From Argopecten irradians (Eukaryota; Mollusca; Bivalvia; Pectinida; Pectinidae), in contig NC_091142.1 in the NCBI RefSeq assembly GCF_041381155.1, forward strand, positions 40,535,604 to 40,599,603: a stretch of DNA of 64,000 nt. Reading direction: 5' to 3'. The notes beneath the pieces were generated by a model. That model was given only the letters and a program-made list of their open reading frames with translations. It made no database searches and was not told the DNA's origin. Every line of letters begins with the position of its first letter. The stretch's first letter is position 1. The position numbers and the translations under genes were made by a program. This document shows positions 1-11,408 of the stretch, in pieces.

Positions 1-3000
1 ACTCTTAATATTGCCTGAAGACTGTTCCTCTGGCATTACCACGGGTTCTAGCTTTTTACCGTGATTTTGTTCGACATTAGCGTTACTCTGTCCGTTATAT
101 TCACTTCGTTGAGGGAGACCAAGAGGTGAATATGTATTAATTTCCCGTACATTATTCTGATAGGCTTCATTTTGTACTCCGTTTTGCTGATTTAAATTCA
201 GTTGATTTAACTGAACAACGTTTTGTCGACCTTGCAGCTGTTGCAGTTGCTGAAGTCGTTGTAGCTGTTGTAGTAAAACTTGCTCGTGCTGCTGTTGTTT
301 ACGAGAATTTTCTATACGGTTCCACGCTATGTCTCCTGGTTGCAATGGAGAGCTCTGCGATAGCAGAATTACTGGCGGTTCCGTAGTCGACGGAATGGCC
401 CAGACCGGTCCGTTAAAAACAGCTCGATCCGGGTTAATTTTCTCAGACAATTCGTAGGCAGCCTTAATATCATTATAAAGACGGAGTTTGTCTTTGGTCA
501 AGGACGGCTCCTTAGTATTGATAAGAGCCTCTGGTGTCTGTCCGAGAGATTTCAGAGGATCACTGGTTGGATTAGGCATTTGTTTTACCCTCTCAACGAA
601 ATTCATTTCTTGGTTCAGAGGCGGACCTTGTTCTGGTTTAAGGATATCATACGGCTCCGTGCTAACGCCCTGCAGACTGTTACCTTGCCGACCGTTGTCA
701 TAAATAGTTGCCTGTTTCAGTGATGCCACACTGTTTTCATACATACTGTTAGAAATGCTGTTACTTTTGCTCACTAATGATTCCATCACAGTCTTGAGGA
801 CTAATTCATCGGGGTTAACGGTTGGTGCCATGCCTTCCACGGGGAATAACGACGACGTTTGTTTCTGGCTTGACTTCATCTCTTTAGCTTTCTTCAGCAT
901 CAACTGTTCTAACGTATACGGATCCATAAACTCAACCGTTCTCTGTTTGATTATAAAATCTTTACTTCCTTGAGAAGGCTTTGAATCTGTTATTCCGTTT
1001 TCTTTGTCAGGTTTTGGATCTGATGGTATTATTGGATGAGTCATCTTTTCGCTTGTTAATGACGAGACCCCAGCAGATTTTTGTAAAGGTGTACGTGCAG
1101 TAGGTGGATCTCTGTAGTCCTTTAGCTCCCGAAACACCTTTTCGATATCTTTGTTATCTAAAGGACTTATGTTACCAGATTTTTTCTTTTGTTGCTTTCT
1201 TTTCTTCAAAAGTTGTTCTCGTATACTTTTATATACACTTCTTTTAAGTAGTTTTGTCGATTGATTTGGATATCTAATAGACTTTAATTTGCTTTGCAAC
1301 CTCTTATAATGATTTCCAAATTTATCTCCAGTTTCAACAAAGCTCAAACCTGGCGAAAGTGGATAGGATCTAGTTTGGATCTGTAATCTGTTGATGCCCT
1401 TACGAGCTGGCTTGAAACTTGACATTTTTGTCTTCATGCTATTGAGAATCAGAATGAGTTTCCAGAAAGCATGATCACTGAAGGGCGCAGGCGTTGGTGG
1501 TTGTTTCCATTGCATGGCAGACTCAAATGTCCTTGGTGCTTGAAATAATCTGGATTTGGACATACCAAAGTTCTGATTCGTTCTCGAGGTTCGGGCGCCA
1601 TGTCCATGCATACAGAAACAAAGTGTGGCTGGAATAGATATTCGCGTTATTACTACAAGCTAAGTCTATGGACAAATATCTGTGTAACAATGTCAATGTC
1701 ATTTGTCATTATTTAAAGATTGATATTAATTTTGACTGCGTATAATTTGAACGCAAGGTGCAATTTACATGTACATATTCGAAAGAAAAATCTCACACGA
1801 TTCTTCACACATACAACTTTACCATGTTTTAATTAAAGGCATGAATATAATTCAACTTCTAGATTGAATCAGAGGTTACTCTCATTTCGAGTAATACCGT
1901 GTAATCGCATATTTTCGCAGAGATGATATTTTTCGCGATTTTTGCGGACCATTGCTGCAATCTAGATATATGATAAATACTGATTCGTGAAAGGTTGAGA
2001 CATGTTTGAAACGTTCGTACCCTGAAAGGCAGATTGTTCAAATTTAAAACCTCTAAAATTTAGATTTCTTTTTTCTTGTTCTTAGAATCGTGGAAATTTT
2101 GTCAGCGAAAATAACTATCTATACCATATATCTACACAGATATAAAAAAAATGTTTTCGATTCATTAATCTATTATAGTTAAGAGATATGTCACAATGAG
2201 TTTTCAGTATTAGCAAATGAAAACGAAAAATACACAGAGATTTAATGTTAAAACGTCTTTTTTATACGGTGGCTGATTTGTGCCATTTCGTCTTTTCGTC
2301 TTTTCGCCCCGAAAAGACGAGAATTAAGAAACCTTAAATTTCGTCTTTTCGTCTTCTCGCCCCGAAAAGACGAAAATTAACAAACCTTAAATTTCTTTTT
2401 TTTCGTCTTTTCGCCCCGAAAAGACGAAAATTAACAAACCTTAATTTTCGTCTTTTCGTCTTTTCGCCCCGAAAAGACGAAAATTAGCAAACCTTAATTT
2501 TCGTCTTTTCCCCAAAAAAAGACGAAAATTAACAAACCTAATTTTCGTCTTTTCGCCCCGAAAAGACGAAAATTAACAAACCTTAATTTTCGTCTTTTCG
2601 TCTTCCGGTCCGGTGTGGAAGTCATTTTAAAATCTTTTTATCTTAATATTGACTTAATTGTTCAATATGGAAGCATCAAAGTAGTTTATGATAACAATCG
2701 ATTTATTAAATATTTAACAAATTTAAATTTCGTCTTTTCGTGGCGAAAAGACGAAAAGACGAAAAGACGAGATTTTAGAAAGCGAAAAGACGAAAATTAA
2801 AGGCGCTAATTAGCGTGCTTCACTTTCGTCTTTTCGTGTTTGACTTTTCGTCTTTTCGCCGCGAAAAGACGAAATTTAAATTTGTTAATTTTCGTCTTTT
2901 CGGCGCGAAAAGACGAAAAGACGAGAATTAAGATATTTAATTTTCGTCTTTTCGGGGCGAAAAGACGAAAAGACGAAATGGCATAAATCAGCCACCGTAT

Positions 3001-3286
3001 TTTTACATCTTGTTATTATCTATATACCTCAATGATTATATCTGTAATCTGAAAGTATGATATCACACGACATCTAATACTAGTTAAAGTTGAAAAATAT
3101 AGTAACGTGACGTATCTTGATACTGTCGAAACAAATACTTATAAATAGGCAATTAAAGAAAAATACGAAGAAGTCTGCATTTGAATCGCTTATCCATATT
3201 TCTAATTATGCAATTATTAATTCATGATAATGTCACCTACCTTGTTGGAGGAAAAACACTACTATGAAGTAAATTGTTCCGGCCAT
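1..3286 (-). CDS. Unrecognised secreted Gln-rich protein, 3' end off the window
   Basis: This is a spliced minus-strand gene that is open to the left edge. Exon 1 (3286-3241) starts with an ATG in good context (CAACATGG) and encodes MAGTIYFIVVFFLQQ plus one base. A GT donor (gtaggt) follows it. Exon 2 begins at 1628 after an acceptor (ttccag) and restores the frame, adding ATLCFC and then 537 more codons without a stop, so 558 residues are visible. Residues 1-21 look like a cleavable signal peptide, which suggests a secreted or secretory-pathway protein. The mature part is low in Cys. It has a very basic stretch near residues 125-170 with Lys/Arg clusters that could be processing sites, and a Gln/Leu-rich stretch near the left edge that could form a coiled coil. 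Exon 2 has an in-frame stop just upstream of its acceptor, which favours the spliced start. An internal Met at 1611 is a weaker alternative start without a signal peptide. I do not recognise the family. Gln-rich secreted proteins occur in mollusc shell and byssus, but nothing here proves that role. Confidence 0.7.
1888..1955 (+). mobile_element. Fragment of a cgcg-rich MITE family
   Basis: The stretch taataccgtgtaatcgcatattttcgcagagatgatatttttcgcg resembles the start of the element at 27519-27728 and the fragment at 33985-34048, which begin ataccgtata.ccg.ttatttt and continue gcagagatgatattttt. Lies in the intron of the secreted-protein gene. Confidence 0.45.
2265..2999. mobile_element. Fold-back transposable element with nested tcgtcttttcg hairpins
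   Basis: The ends are near-perfect inverted repeats: tacggtggctgatttgtgcc at the left and the complement of tacggtggctgatttatgcc at the right, each running on into cgtcttttcg. A 6-bp direct duplication (ttttta) flanks it at 2259-2264 and 3000-3005. The left half (2290-2605) is a tandem run of short hairpins of the form tcgtcttttcg-ccc-cgaaaagacga separated by attaacaaacctta. A unique AT-rich spacer lies at about 2607-2725. The right half (2726-2970) carries the same hairpins in the reverse order. No transposase is encoded, so it is non-autonomous. It sits in the intron of the secreted-protein gene. Confidence 0.8.
3241..3286 (-). CDS. Signal-peptide exon of the secreted protein gene
   Basis: First coding exon, 46 bases, 15 codons plus one base (phase 1). 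It encodes a hydrophobic core of ten or so residues after Met-Ala-Gly-Thr. The donor reads AAG/gtaggt. Joining to the acceptor at 1629/1628 completes an Ala codon and continues into the long open exon. The intron between them is 1,612 bases. A minimal upstream ORF (ATG GAT AAG TAG, minus strand 3309-3298) sits in the leader. The exon is too short to be found by open-reading-frame length; it is supported by the phase match, the donor, and the signal peptide it produces. Confidence 0.6.
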
Positions 3287-3309
3287 GTTGATTCGGCTAC
3301 TTATCCATA

Positions 3310-3470
3310 ACACTGCTGCTGTACGAACACTCAATCACAGAATGTTAACCAGAGAAGACGAACGCACCTTTTTGTTCGGTGTTACGGCACAGCTGATGAG
3401 GTGACGCCCCTTCTTCAGTATGTCGATACGTCATCATGTCACAGGTAATCTCAGGTAAATATATTAGGTT
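3310..3470 (-). promoter_or_regulatory. Candidate promoter of the secreted protein gene
   Basis: Reading the minus strand toward the start codon at 3286, there is a TATA-like stretch (taatatatttac, about 3457-3468), then CRE-like half sites (tgacgtat near 3432 and gcgtcacc near 3404), then a leader with one tiny upstream ORF. Spacing would put a start site near 3430. This is inferred from motifs only. Confidence 0.3.
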
Positions 3471-3522
3471 CCTTCAGAACATGATTTGTTTATCTATATC
3501 AGAACTAATACCAGTCATTAAA

Positions 3523-4175
3523 GTGTACCTGTAGTAGTAATTTTAGTAATCAGAGTTTACCTCTAGTACTAATTTTAGTAATTGGAGTTTACCTGTAGTA
3601 GTAATACTAGTAATTAGAGTTTACTTGAAGTAGTAATTCTAGTAATTAGAGTTTAACTGTAGTACTAATTTTAGTAATTAGAATTTACCTTTATGAGTAT
3701 TTCTAGTAATTGGAGTTTATTTGTAGTAGAAATTATACTAATGAGAGTTTACCTGTAATAGTATTTCTAGTTATTATATCTAGTTTGCCTGTAGTAGTAA
3801 TTCTAGTAATTAGAGTTTACCTGTAATAGTATTTCTAGTAATTAGAGTTTACCTGTAATAGTATTTCTAGTAATTAGAGTTTACCTGTAATAGTATTTCT
3901 AGTAATTAGAGTTTACCTGTAATAGTATTTCTAGTAATTAGAGTTTACCTGTAATAGTATTTCTAGTAATTAGATCTAGTTTGCCTGTAGTAGTAATTCT
4001 AGTAATTGGAGTTTACTTGAAATAGAAATTCAAGTAATAAGAGTTTACCTGTAATAGTATTTCTAGTAATTAGAGTTTACCTGTAGTAGTAATTCTAGTA
4101 ACAAAAGTTACTTGCAGAAATAATTCTAGTAATTAGAGTTTTATCTGTAGTAGTAACACTGGTAACTTCAGTTTA
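3523..4175. repeat. Minisatellite, 32-bp unit, about 20 copies
   Basis: Tandem copies built on gagtttacctgtaatagta followed by tttctagtaatta. Copies in the middle (3800-3975) are nearly identical. Outer copies vary (gtagtagtaattttagtaat). It lies just upstream of the promoter region of the secreted-protein gene. No coding potential. Confidence 0.9.
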
Positions 4176-4289
4176 TTATGTATAATTTCATCTATTTTAG
4201 GTATTTGATAATCATTAGATTATTGGTTGATATCTAAAAGATATCACATTATTTTATTTTACGAAATGAAATGAAACTCATAACATCTG

Positions 4290-4522
4290 AAACAATCACA
4301 AGGCTGCAAAGATTTCCTTTGAAGACTATAGAGAGAGCGAAGTCCAACTTCAAAGCAACTCAGTCAACCACAGCGTACCGTTATACAGCTCTATTGGTGT
4401 ACATCAAAGGACTAAATTACCTGTTCTGTTGCCTCCAGTTTTACTATGAGTCCAAGGTTGTAGAGATCGTATGTGATCGGAACCCTTGGAGTATCGAGGA
4501 TGTTATTTACCTACAACTGCAA
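4290..4522 (+). mobile_element. SINE-like repeat copy, 5' truncated
   Basis: The block from ctgcaaagatttcctttgaag through to ggagtatcgaggatg is closely similar to the minus-strand repeat at 55083-55452, including gtacatcaaag, ctaaattacctgttct and the gatcg.a.gtgatc..aaccc motif. The tRNA-like head found in the other copy is missing here. The short open frame within it (4271-4525) is a by-product of the repeat. Confidence 0.6.
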
Positions 4523-4529
4523 TAACTCT

Positions 4530-7500
4530 ACAGTAAACATGGATATTTTCACAAGTGTTTAATTTCGCAATTAGCACCGATAAACATTTCAGTATGTTAT
4601 TAATTTAACGATTAATACAACAAAAAATAACCTTTTACTACATGATTTCATACATGTATCAAACGTAACGCGCGGAAGATTTTTTTCGCGTCGGGGAAGC
4701 GTCCTTCGCGTAACTAGCGTAAATTTTCCCTCGCGTCAATTTCCACAATTACATATTGTTTTTGTTTTTTTTTTGTTAGTTATTTTTATGTTGTTGTGTT
4801 CAAATTAATTATATTTTGGAGCTAGCCCACATCTTTGACATTTTTTCCTAACTTTGACAGACGTGACATCTCTATGCAGATAAATTATACAACAACGTAA
4901 TAACATATTTATCCTGTCTTCCTTGTATCGGGGAAATGATTGCAACAATCGTGATTCTGGTAATGGGACCAAGGAAGTATCTCCAGAATAGGTATGGTCA
5001 ACACCTGCAAATACAAACCATCACCCTCCAAAATTAAACATTGACTATTTCACATTTATTACTTTTTTTTGCTTTTACATATAAAATAAACTAATGAGAT
5101 AATTTAGAGAAATTTGTCATAATTTGCACGTGACTGATATGGATTTTTCATCGATTTTGTCGTATCCATAATGTTTCCGGCAGGATAACAGAAAATCCCT
5201 CTCATTCCGTGTGCTTTCCTACAGAAGGGTACTGTCACAGACACTGATTAGCATCGACTATTCGTTATATATTTATGATGCTAAATAGTGCGTGAGTGAT
5301 TGATTATAACAAAACTGATAAAACTTAGGTAACATTTTGACTTCTTTGAATCCTAGACATTCCTCGACAATATGCTGGAAAACTTTTGTCCGTGGTATGT
5401 TTTTTTTCAATGCTAACATGCTTTAGCCAGTACCCTAGTATTACTATTTAACGTATCTCGTAATCAAAGGTTTACTCATTTTTGTTGACTTATATGATTA
5501 ATAATGTTTAAAGATGCTCCACCGCTGACAAATTGTATTTTTTCACTATCAAAAACAGGAGCAGGCGATTTAGTATTTTTCTTCTGTTACAAAAGTTACT
5601 TACTTGACACCATTACTACCATTGAAAAGTTTGAGCTTCTAATTTTACTTCAAGTTAAAAATATGAAAAATAGTTACTTGCATCCCGAAAAAAATCCGTG
5701 GCACTATATTCTATATGAAATGAAGTACTGATTGCGCATGCACCAAAGGCGAAATAAATTATTTTATATTATTTTTTGTGTTAATTCGGCATGCATATAT
5801 ATACACGATTAAACACAAATTATTGTTCGAATGATGAATATCATTTATGCTCTGTCGGCGGTGGAGCATCTTTAACAAATTGTTTAAAATGTTAAGGTAA
5901 TCCTATCATTTCTTAAAGTAGACTTGTCCGCTTATAATATGACCAAAAACATAAAACATGGATTAATCTTAGATTACAACGCGATTTCCTTGTCAATTTC
6001 TGACAAGCAGAAATTCAGTTAAAATGTTAAAATCAAAGTCTGATCAAAATGATGTTTTGATAACGAGTATTAATCAACAGGAAACATAGATCCTACATAG
6101 TAGTTGACTTAACTTTCAATAAAAAAGGAACTAATTCTACTTTGAATATTACATTTCCAATATTCAAAGTTGCAAGTACTATATATTTTATATAATTCAT
6201 AATGATAGATTAAGTAATAAAAGACACAAATCACTTTGACCTATTAAACAAACCTATAAAGTATTTCTAACCTCTTAACTATCACGATTAAGCGGTATGA
6301 AAGGGTTTATATGTTAAAAAGTAAGCGAGCATTCCACAATTTTTAGATAATTTTATGCGGAATTTGTTTATGACACACATTGTGTGTACTCCATCAAAAG
6401 TATTAAGTCATGTGTAATTACATCACAGACATACATGTATCTGGTTCACAAACAGATACTTACCACAGGCTGATTTATACAATCAAGGGACTTTGACAGT
6501 GTTATAAGGTCAAATTTTCACATCCGTTTTACAGATTAAGACGGTGTGTGCAGATATTATACATTATGTTGATATCATTTGAACAACGTTTGTATATAAT
6601 TCTTGTAACTATTGTATATATTGTTTATTTTATATTTATCTTGACCATTGGTGAGACGAGCTAAGTTCAACATGTAATCAAGTTTAAACAAAGTCAATAA
6701 TTGTTATTATTATTATTATTATTTTGACAATTAATTTCTATTATAATGCATCAATTGAAAGGATTGAAAGGAAATTTGAAAAACAAACTGTGGCGTACTG
6801 TATAAATTCTATCTATACATGATTTTGTTTTCTGCTGCAGATGTTTTCGATGTCCGTAATTGGGGTCGGTAGCATTTTATACGATGTTGATGTTACAATA
6901 AATAAGATTTACGTAACATGTCTCCGACTCGAACTCGTTAACATGATATTTCAATTAATGTTAATTAATCAAGTGTAGCATGTTTTAGCTGATTCATCTA
7001 AACTGTTTTATATAAAGTGAATGTCCCGATTGTTGTGATCACAAACAAGGAAACATTAACATCCAAAACTGAATCTACATGTAAACTTGTAAGTTGTTCT
7101 TATCAGCTGAAATGCGCGTAATATGATTGCCATAAATATGACATTAATATAAGTCTTACACGACAAAATATCCATAAAAAGTTCACAGGTGTACTGTCAT
7201 ATACTGATCTATTGTTCCCTCCAAATTAATGAATTATGTACTATAATGAACTACTTTTCACTCGCTATTCTGCACCGATCTACACCTCACTACATCATTT
7301 TACTTCATCTCCCACACTAAACACAAAAAATCCCTGAAAAAACACTATTATAATTAAACAATACCTGATCATATAGAACCACAGTGATACAGATCAGACT
7401 AGACTAGACATGACCATGTCACGTCAAACCACAAAATGACATAGAATAATACAGACCAGGCGAGATAGTACCACATTCGACAGTAGCATACCGCAAACAA

Positions 7501-9344
7501 CTTAATCATTCTAGACACCGTCAATCAACCACTATATGACACAGACCAGGTATATGGATGACCACATGAAATCTTGCCACAAACACCATACCATACCCCA
7601 CCAAAGACTAGTCGACACCACGCAAGACCAAATTACACTGTTAAACCCGATCAGCACACTATACAAGCTATTTCACGAGGAACACACAGCACCATGTCAC
7701 ATAACACCTTGTATCAATCCGCATCGCACCGTTCCAATTACAATAACACCAAATATCGAATCAAATAGCACTACAATACAATACCACCACACTGCATGAC
7801 ATCACACCACTTCACAAAACAATATTTACATTTTAGTGCAGCCCTACTATGTAGCCCTTCCAAGCGCAGTTGGCATTCATCAGTCAATGAACTGTCATCC
7901 GCTTAATAATTATGACGTTATTTATCATTGTGACGTCACAATTGTCGTGTCAGCGATCACAGAAGATGACTGTTTCGTCTTTGACCATAATAAATTGTTT
8001 ATTCATTATAGATGCAAAATCCCTCGGGATTCCATCAATAAAATTGTTGTCAAATGTAAATATAAGCATTGAACGTCTTTTAGTTGCATTCATAGCAACA
8101 TATAATGTATATAATGCTTAAGTACATAATAATAATGTATATCATATAACACAGAATACTACACTCCAGACAATACCAAACCATACCACAACATTCACAT
8201 CGCCCTTTCGCACTGTAATGGACCACACCGCAGCACAATACATTGCACTAAAATAATTAGACTAAATTAAACAATAGAAAATTATGAACTATCAATATTC
8301 CTAATTCAGTTCAAAACTTCAAAATCTCATTGTTTTAATTGTGACATATATTATGATTGTTTATGTTTGATATCAAATTGCATCAGGTGGAACGGTTAAT
8401 TGATGAGTAGCATTTATAGTCGGAAAGCCTCGTGACAAATAGGCGACAATTAAGCCATAACGACAATCAACTAATATATCAAAAATATACATAAGTATCC
8501 ATTGGTATCACAACGTACAAGCTCTGTTCAAAGGTATATAATCTCTATGTACTCTATATCTCTACGTTCATTGTCTACAACATGGTAATTATCATCAGTT
8601 AATTATCGGGGAACTAATTAAGCTGTAACCTTCAACGATTCATCAATCACAGCTGTAAATACAGCCATTGATTTCATCAGGACTTCAGTATGTAATATGC
8701 AATCAATGAATATTTTTGCACCTTTGTTTTTTCCCGTGTTTTTTCTAGTTGATGTACTCAGTGATTTTGAGGACTATTTCGTTTAATGGAATGTATTTAT
8801 GTTTCACATACTTTTCGTCTATTTCAACATATCTTATAAAAATGAAGCTAATATTATACTATATTAGAGCAATGAAAAGGTACCGTTTATTTTTATTGTG
8901 TGTAAATTAACCGTACGTTTTAGAATCACCAAGTGCCAAAACAGTTGTCCATGATCTGAACCACATTGTATTATACAGGTGTTTTCTATTGCTGTCATTT
9001 TCACTCGAATGTTGGAATGAAATCTACGAAATCGTTCTACAAAATTCCATGATGTATTAAAACCACCTTTATAAGTAATTGAAATAAAAACAAAACAAAA
9101 TTATAATGTTGAGGTATTTATTTCCAATGTTCGATATCATATTACATGTCAAATAATATGATTATCAATGTTTGTCTGAGATGTTTTACATGTATTTAGA
9201 CTGTGTGAGAGTTCCAATGGCCAAATGTTCATTATAATTCCATATATCATAGAAAAATGATAATAGATAAACATGAGTTCATTAACGTTATCTATACACA
9301 TGCGCTAACTTCGAAGTCTTTATTCCGTATTCACAAATTGCAGC
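4530..9344. other. Gene-free AT-rich DNA
   Basis: No coding region that I can support. Visible structure: a cgcg-containing stretch at 4660-4735 (repeated gcgtaa/cgcgt words, probably a decayed MITE); a short ATT microsatellite at 6706-6723; and a degenerate, strand-skewed region rich in acca/cacc words at 7260-7810 and again at 8150-8250. The block between these two (7815-8140) lacks the skew, as if inserted. The rest is unremarkable AT-rich sequence. Confidence 0.5.
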
Positions 9345-9459
9345 ATAATTTGCCATTGTAGGTAGGTATTGATTGCGTTTATGACGTATGTTTTCTTCAC
9401 GAAATAATGAATTCACAACCAATACCTAAGTGCAAGGACAGATAACTCTGTAATATGCC
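9345..9459. mobile_element. MITE copy sharing ends with the element at 36.1 kb
   Basis: The right end, gcaaggacagataactctgt followed by aatatgc, is identical over 27 bases to the right end of the palindromic element at 36100-36248. The left part (tttgccattgtaggtaggta then ttgattgcg) is a diverged inverted match to it. So this is a second, more decayed copy of the same short inverted-repeat family. Confidence 0.5.
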
Positions 9460-10549
9460 GTTGTTTGCTCTGCACATACATTCCTAGGCTATAAGAGCGC
9501 TATAATGTCACCGCACATTTACATACAAAATATTTGAATTTCATTACATAAAATGACGTCATGACACAATTAGATATTTATTATGCAACAAGATGAATCG
9601 ATTTTCAAGGACGCTCATGTGTAAAATAATTAGATGATATAACAGTTTCTGAAATAATGTCAGAAATACAGAATAACTGAAACTTGTATACAGTACTATG
9701 GCTTTGATTGATGGCGACATAAAAAATTGATTTATATATATATGTATCATATGCACGCACAATACATAAAGTCGGAGTAATATTGTTTTGTATTGATACG
9801 TTTTCAGCAAAAGAATGCAAATAAATATTGGTGTTAAACGTTCATCAATCATCAACTGGCACCATGTACAAAATGTTTGGTGTGTGGCCAATCAGAAATT
9901 ATGTGTCATGACATTGACAGCTGTAATGTGCGAAATAGATAAGGATATAGCAAGTTAAAAAATGAGTCGTTATTTTTAAATAAGCGACATCATTCAGTTT
10001 ACAAAAGAGTAAAAAAGAAGAAATAGCGCTGTATTAGAAACACGGGAAAATATTGTCTACACATATTAATATATCTACAATTTTGCTTAGATATTTTATA
10101 ATATGATTTTGAATCACTAGTTTGCAAAACCTTCATATACATGACATACACTGTCCCCAAAATGTCTGTATTTTATAAACATAATACAACATAATTATGC
10201 GAATCTGGCGATTATTTCCTATGATCTAATTTACCAGTAATTTATCATACAGTTTACCAGAAAAATAATTTGTAATAGAACCATTGAAGGTTATTACAGT
10301 AATTAAATTACCTTTTATGTTACTAGCGAGAAGATTGATGAATGATACGTATATCATCAAATATAAGGTATATATATATTTGAACATTCCTAATTCGGAT
10401 AACTTAAGTTTAAAACATAGCCGTACATTAGACACACTAAATGAATTGAGATTCTTCATGAGTATGATTTGCGTTAGATTTGATATTTGTCTTCCTCTTT
10501 TAAAAGACTTACTTCTTCGTGATGTCGTCTTGGCCTTAAGTTAAGCGAT
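9460..10549. other. Gene-free AT-rich DNA
   Basis: Open frames of 71-110 codons on either strand overlap one another, lack splice-supported partners and have AT-driven composition (Ile, Tyr, Leu, Lys). I see no gene here. Confidence 0.45.
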
Positions 10550-10551
10550 TT

Positions 10552-10830
10552 TCACTGTGAGGAAGACTTTAGGGTTCGTTCCCCTAGTACAGACACGCCA
10601 TAGTTAATAAAACTGGTAGTTTCTGCACCTGTTTAGCTCTCAACATAAAGGGAATGGGACGACTGGTTTGTAGTATAATGTGATCGGTTGGAGTGTGTTG
10701 ACCGTTGAATTTGGTCGTGTGCTGTAGTGAAATAGCACTATAAAATGGGTAAAAGATTTTACTATTACAAGGAGACACGACGCGAACGTCAATCGGTCTC
10801 TTATTTCCTGTTTTTGAAGAGATTGCTACT
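10552..10830. mobile_element. SINE-like dispersed repeat
   Basis: The block starting gaggaagactttagggttcg and running through ctcaacataaagggaatggg, gtataatgtgatcggttgg and gtagtgaaatagcactataa to aaggagacacgac matches, from memory, a repeat seen many times in scallop sequences. Only one copy is in the window, so the assignment rests on recall and not on an internal comparison. No tRNA fold could be confirmed. Confidence 0.4.
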
Positions 10831-11408
10831 ACAGGTAGGTCAGAAGATTACACACAGTTGATAAACTCAAACATCTAGACAGGTAAGAGCAAGTCAGGTT
10901 TTTTTTGGAAAATGTTGTCTTGCCTAATTTGATGTTTCAGTAGGAGAATCCTAAAATTGTCATATAACAGTAAAATATCTAGTGATTCATCTAAATTAGC
11001 TGCCACGTAAGTTTTTACATGCGTTTACACATGACCAGTTATGTTTTCCGGTTTAACAATGTGATGGAACATGTTCCACATGAATAGTAGTTTAATCCAC
11101 TTGTAGACCCAATACATCCTCAAACACAAAATATTGATCAACGTTACAATACGTATCCAATCAAGTCGTTATGTATGTTGTAATATGAATATCTCCCGGG
11201 GTTGTTTTGTATCTTACTGTATTAGTCACAATAATAATTAAGTACGTAAGTATAATTTCATCTACCACTTATACATCATGCGTTTGAAGTTGCATTCTGT
11301 CACAATCCTTTTGACGTTTTTCTCACAAACACATGACGTAGCAATCAAATCCTAATGACAAGAATAGACAACTCTGTGTAATAATAAAAAAAAACACGAT
11401 TCATCCGT
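10831..11408. other. Presumed 3' flank of the 489-residue gene
   Basis: AT-rich sequence with no open frame of note. It should hold the 3' UTR and poly(A) signal of the gene ending at 11409, but no clear AATAAA on the minus strand stood out. Confidence 0.35.

Noticed and set aside
488..973. Plus-strand frames of 71 and 72 codons
   Set aside because: Antisense shadows of the long minus-strand exon that runs off the left edge.
4271..4525. 84-codon plus-strand frame
   Set aside because: Lies within a dispersed SINE-like repeat that recurs inverted at 55 kb.
9559..9891. 110-codon minus-strand frame
   Set aside because: Composition matches random AT-rich DNA and a second overlapping frame is equally open; no exon signals.
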